A DNA stretch of 59,983 bases from Paulinella micropora. Lineage: Eukaryota > Cercozoa > Imbricatea > Euglyphida. Made by a program: the position numbers and the translations under genes. This document shows, one piece after another, positions 19,661 through 28,600 of this stretch; within the stretch, counting starts at the first letter, position 1; each line of letters opens with the position of its first letter. A model generated the notes under the pieces. That model searched no databases. It saw nothing but the letters and a program-made list of their open reading frames with translations, and was not told where the DNA came from. The DNA lies in the NCBI GenBank assembly GCA_009731375.1, contig BJOX01000339.1, positions 7,983 to 67,965 of the forward strand, given 5' to 3'.

Positions 19661-19931
19661 AATGTCGTGTAAAGAGTGCGAAAAAAAAGATATATTAACT
19701 GCTACGGTTGATAACTACCAATTCTGCGATGAAACTTGCGCTATCGCATACTTTACAAAAAATGAAGATATGAATGATGTTAGACGGGAAAACTTAATTA
19801 AGTTCTTTACAAAGGCTAAGAAAGACCGTGAGGAATACGAAAAAAAGAAATGTAAAAGTATTAAATCAAATACCTCCTACGTCGGTAGACAGTATTTTTT
19901 CAATTCAGCCGTATTTCGGCACCACGGCTGA
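19661..19931 (+). CDS. Small zinc-ribbon-like protein (Polinton)
   Basis: About 89 residues. MSCKECEKKDILTATVDNYQ, then FCDETCAIAYF, gives two CxxC-type pairs in treble-clef spacing. A Lys/Glu helix follows. The last ~20 residues overlap the convergent gene at 19877-20160 and may be read-through after a lost stop. Function unknown; small zinc proteins like this are frequent in viruses of this group. Confidence 0.5.
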
Positions 19932-20160
19932 CGAACTAACCATTCAATATACGGCTTGTCAATCTTTGCGATATCTTCAAACTTCTTTCCGCGGTATTTG
20001 CCAAATTGAAAAGTGTCTTTCGGCTGTGTATTTCTCTTTTCTTCAATCGCTTTTATTTCGTCGTGGATTACCTTTGAACATCTTCCAACGAGAAAGATTT
20101 TTTTTCTCCTTCAATGGAAAGTTTTTGGAACTTCTCGCACAGTCTTGTGAGGGTGGCCAT
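19877..20160 (-). pseudogene. Small protein similar to the ExoX C-terminal domain, frameshifted (Polinton)
   Basis: The ATG at 20160 opens MATLTRLCEKFQKLSIEGEK. An A8 run near 20103 shifts the frame. The continuing frame to TAG at 19879-19877 contains FQFGKYRGKKFEDIAKIDK and YIEWLVRQPWC, which matches the pattern FGKYrGk...Dk.Yl.Wl of a small domain found at the C-terminus of exonuclease X-like proteins and as stand-alone viral genes. Convergent with, and overlapping, the zinc-ribbon gene. Confidence 0.6.
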
Positions 20161-20218
20161 AGTAGTGTGGTGTATATAGTAGGTAGTATTTAAAAAAAAA
20201 TTAAATAATTAATATAGG

Positions 20219-20914
20219 ATGACCGAGTGGATTATCTTCGTTAAGGCTTACTCTGCTAAGCATAACATAAGCTATGGTGAAGCATTGAAAAAGGCAGGTA
20301 AGGCATACAGAAGGCAGAAGGGAGGCAGTGCGGAGTTGTCGGAGGATGTCTATTTGTCTTCGTCAGAGAGAAAAGGTGCGGACGGATGGAAGCCAGTCGC
20401 CAGCAAAGAAAAATCAACAGTGTATGAAAAAGATGGTAAAGCTATTGTCGCATTTAGGGGAAGTGTAGATAAGCGAGACTTACTCACAGATGTCGCATTG
20501 GTTAAAGGAGTATTGAAAAGAACACCAAGATACAAAGAATAGCAGAAGTTGGTTAATGAAGTCATAAAGAAATATGGAAAGGATAATGTAGAGCTGACGG
20601 GTCATAGCCTTGGAGGAACGATAGCGAAAGATTTAAGTAGGCAGACTGGCGTAAAGGCTACCACATACAACAAAGGCAGTAGCACAAGAGACCTAATTGA
20701 AGGAGTAATTGACAGAGTGGCCGTTAAAGTAAATCCAAAAGGTAAAAGGGCAAAGACGGCGAAGCTAACGACGAACTACCGAACCGCATTTGACCCCGTA
20801 TCATTGTTAGGGGCGACGGCAGTAAATACTAAGTTAGTTAAACCAAAAAAAGGAATTCATACAATTAGAAGTTTCAAGGGTAGGGGCAAGCCCTTACAAT
20901 CGCAAAAAGGGTAA
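20219..20914 (+). pseudogene. Class 3-like lipase / alpha-beta hydrolase, one nonsense codon (Polinton)
   Basis: Single frame of about 230 codons with TAG at 20540-20542 (explicable as CAG to TAG). The N-terminus reads WIIFVKAYSAKHNISYGEAL and AYRRQKGGSAE, a leader with a GG site. The core has VAFRGS (oxyanion-type segment) and the nucleophile elbow GHSLGG after the stop, then FDPVSLLG, which could hold the catalytic Asp. Lipase genes recur in polinton-like viruses and may act at entry or release; that role is inference. The C-terminus runs through a GTAGGGG hairpin (20878-20897); a shifted frame there encodes a Lys-rich tail to 20939, so the original end may differ. Confidence 0.75.
20878..20897. 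repeat. GTAGGGG hairpin at the lipase 3' end
   Basis: GGGTAGGGGCAAGCCCTTAC, an imperfect member of the CGTAGG/CCTAC family located inside the last codons of the lipase. Confidence 0.5.
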
Positions 20915-20959
20915 AGGCAAAAAGGCAAAAAATAAATAATCTTTTTTATCATTTTTTGC

Positions 20960-23900
20960 TTAATAACCGAATGGTCTAGTTTCAATTGCATTATCTACAA
21001 TACCTATAATATTTCTTTTGGTGTAAGTAAAGCTGAATATTTTTTCTAAGTATTCACTCGTTATTTTTTCTCTTGCTTGTCTCTTGTTATCTTGCTGTTC
21101 TCTACTATAACAACTTTACCTGATTTTTCAATTCGTTTAGCAATCAATTTCTCTTCCTGAGTTTTAAGCAACTCTAACAATTCATTCTTGCCGTTTTCAA
21201 TAAGGTCGTTGTTTTTAATCCAAGTCCGCAACTAATGACACTTAACATATTTGGTAAATTTAATGATTTATTGTTTTCATAATTCATACTAAAGCCTTTT
21301 ACTTTCATACTTGCTTTGCCGTTATCTAAGACATATCCATAACACTTTGGTCCACCTCCGATAAAGGTCATAATTTTTGCTCCGTGTAGTTCGTCCGTCC
21401 ATTCACCTAACAGCTTACCCGTTGAACATCTGTTTCGCCTTTCGTTAAGTCTGTTGTGTATATGACACTGTCCGTATCGTGGTATAGAACTCTGTTGTCT
21501 AGTTTGTCCATCATCTCATATAGTCTAATCCTCGCGTGGCAAGTCGTAAATAAAGCAACTACAATATTTGCTTTCACTGGGTCGCTTACCGCATCTTGTT
21601 TAAGGTCATAACTCGCTTCTATTATTTTGTCGTTGATAATGTTTATGTTTATGTTATCAACTGACTTATCGTTCATTAACTTGTATAAGGTATCTTTATC
21701 TTTAATCATTTTGTTTTGAGTTTTGTTTTGCTTTTCACCAAACTTGCCCCACAGGCTATTCAAGCACAACTTAGCAACCGCTATTCTTCCAGGGTTTTCT
21801 TCTATCTTATTTTCGTCCATCTTAATACCCATCTTGACTTCCATACTGTCAATGTAGTTTCTTTTTGGTCCTGTGTAATACAGCCATCAGGATATCCGCT
21901 TGACTCTTGTTTAACCTTTAAGAAAGTTTTTATGAAAACTTTGAAAAGGCTACTGCTCTGTTCCTTCCAGTGCCACACCTCATATACCTTAATCAACTTA
22001 TAGCCTTTGTCTAAGGCCTTGTAGATTTCAGGAGTTGCCCAAGTGCCCGTTATTGCTCGCTCGTTATCGGTGTGCTTACATTCGGTTTTCTGTTCAGTCA
22101 TTCCGCACTTGTCGCATAAGTAATATATCAGCTTACCTCTATCCGCCTTAGGTAAAAGCGGGGTGTAGTAATTTTCTGGGCGGTAGTTAACCTTAGACAC
22201 TCCGAAATATTCTCTGTTTATGATTTTGCTTTTCATATCCTTTCGGTCATCGTCATTTGCGTATGATTTCGTGGTGTCCGCTAGGGTAAAGGTCGTAAAA
22301 CATAACGGTAGGATACAGAGAGCATATGTCAATGTATTTTGCATATTCGCTGTTGTGCCGTGCTTTCCAATACAATGTTAGAGCATCCGTTCTACCCCCA
22401 AACATCGCCTCTCGCGGGTTCAGTCCTTCTTGTTCAGTAATGCGTTCATTAGTATCTTCCGCTAGGCTTTCACTTGTTTTCATTAATCTCCATTCACATT
22501 CCCAGAATAGTAATAACTTTTGATACTCCAAAAAGTTTGCTTAATAAAACTTCTCTTTCTTTTGTTTTTTTACATAGTTCTCCCATAGTCTTATTTTTCT
22601 TAATATTCAATTTATTGCTGTTGTAGCATTTCTGACATCCGTGCCAATGACATCCGTAAAACTCATAAGCGGTTTTCGTCTTTTCGTCCCAGCCATCAAC
22701 ATAAACATTTGACTGTCCTAAATTAAACATTTTCTCACCACCATTGAAAGCATGTTTAATATCCGTTTGGTCTAACCTGCTTCTGTAAGCTATACATTCA
22801 ACACAAGCCCGAGAGGTAATCCTGTTTTGCTTTTCCGCCTTCAACACAGCAATTGAATTCTGTGGCATAAACTTAGCCCGATACAAAGCCATAACACAAC
22901 TCGCAATAGTTGTATATTGAAAAGGGTCAATACCGAATTCTAGAAACTGCTTTCTAAAATCCATACATCCCCTTCTCAAAATATCAACATCGCTATGACA
23001 GTATTCAGCGATTTCCTTCTGCATATCAAATGTGCTGTTTCTTTGGCTTTCATACCATTCTAAGAATTCCGCTCTCTTCTTATCTTTCATCGTGTCGTAG
23101 CCGTAGTGCTTTTTATGATGCATAACACCAACATAGTTTTTATTCTTGTCAGTATTGAAGAAGTGAGGGAAGAAACCCTTTTTAAGTTCTTTCAATCCGA
23201 ATGTTTTAGGAAAATCAGCCAGAGGCATAGTCAAAAAACTGAGACTATCAATGAAGCGGTATTTCTTCAAAGTCATCATCATTATCTTACCGCCTTGATA
23301 AATGACGAATGGTGCTTGTCCATTATCCACTAACCATTTAAGAATAAACTGACAGTCATATCCGCGACTGTTATGAGCAATAAATGTAAAGCCATTGTGC
23401 TTAGATTCAAAAGCCCACTTACAGAAATCTTCAATGTTCTTATGAATGACGGGTGGTTCCTTTGCATCGTAATACTGACTTTCCGAATGATTAACAATGT
23501 GCTCGCCCGTATCCTGTGTCGCTTCAAAGTCAAAGAATATGTATTTCTCTGAAAAAGGTAGTATGTCTTTCTTCATGATTTCACATTGGTGTTCAAGTGG
23601 TTTTAGTTCCTTACAATTACGGCATTTCGCATAACCGCACTTGTGTTCGTCTTTCCTTCTGTAATTAAGTCCGCACGTAAGACATTTCGCTTTGATATCA
23701 CAGTTCGTCTTCTTGTGGTTGTTGAAACAGGCCGTATTCGGAAACTTTCTATTACTCGAATAGCAATCAGTCCAATTGCTTTTATCGTTAATACCCTTGC
23801 AGTCTTTGGTTTCGCAGATATTACAAGTTGATTCGCAAGAATGTCTCTTTTGAAATCCTCTTAAGCATAACTCACAGAAGTTTTCTTTACATACCATAGA

Positions 23901-24500
23901 CTTCATATTGGTTATCGCATCGTAGTGGTTCTCTGTCTTAAGTATGTAAAGGTTCGTAAGTCGTTTGCCATCCTCATCAAGTAAATCTGTCTTATAAACA
24001 ATCTTGTCAGGGAATTCAACAATAACAAGATTGTATTTAATGTGGTTAGCAAATGTATTAATTTCAGGAATACCGCACACATCCTGAATAACTTTCGCTT
24101 CTTCGTGTAGTTTCAAAGCCATCTCCTCCTGTATCTTTCGTCCCATCATTATTGTCTTGTATTTTTTGTGTTTTTCAATTTTTGCTTTTACTACAACAAT
24201 TGCTTTGGCTAAGGATATGTTGTCTGTATTATTAATTTGAATTACCCCTCTCTTTTTATATACATCAAACTTATTAATTATTTGAAGCCTCGTTCCTCCC
24301 GTCGGCATTTCAACAGATTTCAAAACGAACCTAAACTTATCCATATTGGTTCCCTTTTCGTCTGTATAAAGGCTTTCGTTGCTTTGAAATATTGCTGACA
24401 ATCTTTCTAAAACATCGCTGACAGAAATCTCGTTGATCTTTTTCAAACCCGTAGATACAGCACCGTAGTAATCTACAAACTTGATACTTAGACTTACCAT
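20960..24500 (-). pseudogene. Protein-primed family B DNA polymerase, multiply frameshifted (Polinton)
   Basis: Replicative polymerase that would copy the linear genome from a terminal-protein primer. About 1,180 codons. The first frame (24500-22494) holds a Cys-rich zinc region near residues 205-310 and the 3'-5' exonuclease motifs FFDFEAT (~320), HNSRGYDCQF (~377) and YCHSDVDIL (~500). The second (22531-22253) has motif A, YIDICSLYPTVMF. The fourth (21844-21407) has motif B, KLCLNSLWGKFGE, and motif C, YHDTDSVIY. The C-terminus continues in further frames to TAA at 20962-20960. At least five frameshifts separate these parts: near 22510, 22300, 21820, 21418, 21220 and 21080. No nonsense substitutions were seen. 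All catalytic motifs are present, so the lesions are recent or partly sequencing errors in homopolymers. Confidence 0.93.
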
Positions 24501-24970
24501 ATTACCTTGTCTCTGTCTTTTTTAAAGTCGTTCAGTATTATCTCAATAAACTTTACTACATCTTCCATACTGAATGAAGTAAAGTTGCCTCTAATCCTAA
24601 CCCAATACTGGCTTTTATTAATACCCAGCACGTGCTTCTTTCTATCAACATGTTTGATTTCGTAGTTCGCATACCGCATCAGGTCTTTCACCCTTTCTTT
24701 TCTTTCTCTCACTTTCGCTTCAAACACTTTCGCTTCAAACTGAGACGGTAATGGTGGTGCTACTGGAATAGCATGATGCTCAAAGTAAACAGCACCTCTT
24801 ACTCGGTTCAAGTAATTTTGGGCCGTTGTTGTATCCACCTTATACTTTCTCGTATTCGGTATTATATACAGCACATCTTGACCCCTGACCCTTTTGATCT
24901 CATAATTAATGTTTTGTTCCCTAAATTTGTCCAACCTATACTGAATACCGTTGTAAGTGTGTGTCTCCAT
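24494..24970 (-). CDS. Hypothetical basic protein immediately upstream of polymerase B (Polinton)
   Basis: 158 residues, beginning METHTYNGIQYRLDKFREQN. It overlaps the polymerase start by 7 bp and shares its direction, so translation is coupled or the two were once fused. Two similar halves are visible: YEIKRVRGQDVLYIIPNTRK and YEIKHVDRKKHVLGINKSQY, an internal duplication. In protein-primed systems the terminal protein is often encoded just upstream of, or fused to, the polymerase, so this is a candidate; no catalytic Ser/Tyr/Thr can be identified. Intact frame. Confidence 0.55.
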   Translation of the reverse strand: METHTYNGIQYRLDKFREQNINYEIKRVRGQDVLYIIPNTRKYKVDTTTAQNYLNRVRGAVYFEHHAIPVAPPLPSQFEAKVFEAKVRERKERVKDLMRYANYEIKHVDRKKHVLGINKSQYWVRIRGNFTSFSMEDVVKFIEIILNDFKKDRDKVIW

Positions 24971-25104
24971 CGTTAGTCAGTGTATATATTGTTTAACATT
25001 TTTTTTTTGAAATTAAATAATTATATCAATCGTCTGCCCCCGCCGTGGTCCGCCGTGTGCTCCCCGTGTCTATATATACGGGGGGCCCTATGTTTAGATG
25101 GAAA
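24971..25104. other. Short intergenic region with GC hairpin
   Basis: Contains GTGTATATATTG near 24978, a possible promoter of the leftward polymerase pair, and a hairpin CCCCGT...ACGGGG at 25062-25083 around a TATATA loop. Confidence 0.4.
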
Positions 25105-25236
25105 TTAGGGCGGGGCGGGCGGTGCTGGCGGGGCGGGCGGGGCGTGCGGTGCCGTATGAATTTTTGATTTCATATGTCTTGCTTTGCTACTCCTATTTAT
25201 TTCAGCTCCGCATTCACACTTGAAAGGAGTTTTCTT
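25105..25236 (-). pseudogene. 3' half of a Polinton gene split by the LTR retrotransposon (zinc finger and PPA repeats)
   Basis: Continuation of the gene starting at 34268. Encodes TPFKCECGAEINRSSKARHM and SKIH, a CxC...H...H finger like that ending the gene at 6567, then APPAPPAPP repeats and TAA at 25107-25105. With the retrotransposon and one TCTT copy removed, the reading frame passes through the junction without a break, which confirms both the split and the insertion site. Confidence 0.75.
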
Positions 25237-25366
25237 TGTCACCGGAACAGCTACTCTGACACTTAATCGTACCTCAACTGTAGAGGGGCAGACCAAGCAT
25301 AAGAGTCAAGTAACGACAAGCCGGACAACACTTGATGCCACTATGTAATGTACGGGCCGGCCGACA
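25237..25366 (-). repeat. 3' LTR of the nested retrotransposon
   Basis: 130 bp, TGTCACCGGAACAGC to GGCCGGCCGACA on the plus strand. Pairs with 33911-34040 at 124 of 130 positions. Confidence 0.94.
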
Positions 25367-25381
25367 ATCCCTTTGCCCCCT
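25367..25381 (-). other. Polypurine tract
   Basis: On the minus strand AAGGGGGCAAAGGGAT abuts the LTR, the expected site for plus-strand priming. Confidence 0.7.
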
Positions 25382-25660
25382 TGGGGGAACCCGATGTAAG
25401 CGGTCGACCCCCACGCCGAAGACTGACTCCTCATTCGAAGGCGCCCTCGACCGACCGATACATGACATGAAGCATCCCGGCTGTCGAATAAGTAAAAATA
25501 ATTGGTCCACGTCCAGTGCGAGTCTCCCATGAGAACTCGTGCCCCCGAGCCTAGCTCTTTCACCTCAGGCATTAAAAGAAATGCCCCGTCTTGATCTCCC
25601 CTTTCCCGTAGAAAAATCAAAGTAGCCAATAATCCGTAAGCGACATCGGACTTCGTAGCT

Positions 25661-28600
25661 TCACGTTTTGACTTGTTTCCGAGGTCGTCCTCGACCCCTG
25701 TGCTCTACTGCTTCGGACTGCGTCTCTTTAGCCCTTCTCTTCTTCGCCGCCACTTCTTTCTCACATCTTGGTGCACCTATCAACAAAAATGATATGCCCG
25801 CACTTTGGACTTCGTCCCAAATACGAAGCGGAATCCTCCTTTCCTCTGTTAACTCGAACGGCATATCCAACACCACCCTTGGCATCATTTGCACCGTCCA
25901 TGGTGTAAAATCCTCATCGTCCTTCTCGATGGACGCATCCCACTGCTCCAAATCTTTGCCGTCTCGAAATACTGGCGCAAAGATTCTTTCCCGCGTCATA
26001 TCAATAACACTCTTGCTCCTCCAAAAGTGCATTGTCGGAGCAAGTCCCAACGCAGCCCGTACCCGCGTTCTAGGCTGTACATACGTAACCTGCATTAAAA
26101 AGAAATAATCAAAGTCCTTATCCATGACCGTATCCTCGTGCGGTCGACATAGATAGAACTTATCAACCTGCCAGTCGATCTTAGCCACTTCCTTACCGGC
26201 TATCCACGGTTTCTTCCATACCGTGCCTTTCCGATCCGACATTTCCGATGACTTCGGAATTTCCCTCCCATCTTTGACGTCTACCTTGACGTCCGAAGCC
26301 GAACGATCCTGTTGTCCAGCATTCCTGGCCTCAGCCTTTTCTTCCTTCTGTTGCTTTCGCAACGCCTCCTCACGCTCCTTGCGCGTAAGCAATGCTGGCG
26401 GCTGTCTAAACGCTGGTGCAATACGCCTCAGCGCTTGTTCCTCATTCTCGTCCTCCAGCAAATAAGGACTGAACTTCGCCAACCGACGAACATGAACAAT
26501 CTGTTCCCTTCCACGTGCCCCCGTAGGTGCAATCTTGTAATTGTACGCACCCGTCTGACGTACTATCTTAAATGGCCCATGCCACTTATTGTAAAACTTA
26601 ATCGATACCCCTTTCGGTACCGTCGGTACATACAGCAACACTGTATCACCTTCCTTGTACTCCACATGAGAGTACTTGCCCATTTCCTGTTCCCGCTGAA
26701 CCTCTCTCAGCGTCTCCCGACACTTCTCAATCGCACTCCGTGCTTCCGCGATCGCTCGTAAGCGAACTCCTAACAGTTCACACGGTTCCCACTTATCAGG
26801 CGGAAACAACAGTTCCGTCGGCGTGTTTAACGCCCGTCCATAGACCACCTGATGCGGACTGACACCCCGCGCGTGTCCGCCTAACGACGCCGAAGCTAAA
26901 TTGTTGACAGCAAACGTGAACATAGGTACCACATATACCCAGTTAAGCTGGCTGTTCTTACAATAAGTCTTCAACGCTGCCTTCAACGTCCTGTGAACGC
27001 GTTCAATCTTACCATTCGCCATTGGGTTAAAAGCAGTCACATACTGCCAATCGAACCCAAAGAACTTGGCAATCCTTTGCGAAACCTCATTCGCGAAACT
27101 CGTTCCTCTATCCGAAATAATCCTTCTCGGTATCCCAATACGGCCGAATACCTGATCAATCAGCGCCGCCGCTGTCACTTCCGCTGTCACATCCGTAACA
27201 GGGACAGTAATGACATAATTGGAAGTTCGATCAATAACCGTTAAGAGATATTTGAATTTTTCCGTTCCCGCCTCTGGAAAAGGACCCACATGATCGATAT
27301 GCAAGATATCAAAAATATCCAGAGTGATATCATATTCACCCTTAAGCCCCATCTTCGGCCTATATGGCAACTTGGCCATCTGACAATGAGGACAACCCTT
27401 CACAAACTCCTTAACCCGTTCTCCCAGGTTATTCCACCAAAAACGTCTCCTTAACGACCACGTCATCCTTTCCACCCCCGGGTGGCTCTGCATAGGACAA
27501 TGATGCGCCGCAATTAACAAAGACGTTCTGAGTTCCTGCGGAACCCATAACAACCATCGATCCTCCTCATTGGTATATACGCCATCTTTTCCCATATACC
27601 AAAGGAGTCCATCCTTTAGTACCAAGCACCGCTTGAGTTTCCTTATGTCAATGTCCTCGGGCCTTGCCTGTGGATTGAGCAGATGTTCTCTCAACTCCTT
27701 ATACTCCGTACTTTCCTTTGTGAAAGTCCGAAAAGTTTCCACCGACGCCAGTCTGACTGCCGTGTCAGTTTCCAACTGGAATCGAACCTTTTCCGGATGT
27801 GCCTCCGGTAACTGAAAAAGATGTTCCTCCTTAACTTTTTCTTCATCCTCCAAGTTAAGGCACATCGGGCCCTTCGGTAACAAGACCGCGTTAAAGGCAC
27901 CCTGCCTTCCTTCCATAACATCCTCCCCCTCTTTCCTATCCGCGGTCCTTGCTTCCGCCCATAGGATATCCTCACACGCCTCTCTCGCGATCGGCGAGTA
28001 ACAGCATGCACATTTGTCTCGTGCCGCTACCTCGACTGCTTCCAACGCAGACACTTCCTCGCTGCGCGTGTCACGTTGATTGTTATTATGCGTGAACGGA
28101 TGATACCAAAGCCCCGATGGCAACTTGGTGTCTTCCGCTCCCTGTTCCTCCCAATCATGTAGATCCACATCATGACCCATGATTGCGAACACCGCCCCCG
28201 GCGTTCGAAATTCAAACTGTGCCATTCGCACCTCCTTGACCGTATTACGTCGCTGTAAATCATCAACGGCCTTATCCTTCTGTCCACTCTTGTCCTCATA
28301 CCGAGAACAAAAATCAGGGACAACATTCCTTTTGCCCTTGATGTAATGAATGGTGAAGTCATACTCCGCCAATTCCAACTGCCACCTGGCCAACCTACCT
28401 GTATGATCTCCAGACATGAGCCATAGCAGGTTATGATGGTCCGTTCTAACCAAAATGTTAGGAGTACCCCACAGGTATTCCCGCAACCTCTGGAAAGCCC
28501 ACACTATAGCGAGTGCTTCCCGCTGCCTTGTGCAGTATTCCTTTTCCGCCGGTATCAGCTGCCGGCTGATGAACATAACGGGCCGCAACTGCCCAATGGA

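Noticed and set aside
15943-20914. Alternative genetic code with TAA/TAG as Gln and TGA as Trp
   Set aside because: The same codons end intact genes nearby (TAA at 12472 and 13388, TAG at 14995), and in-frame stops are few and isolated. Mutation explains them better.
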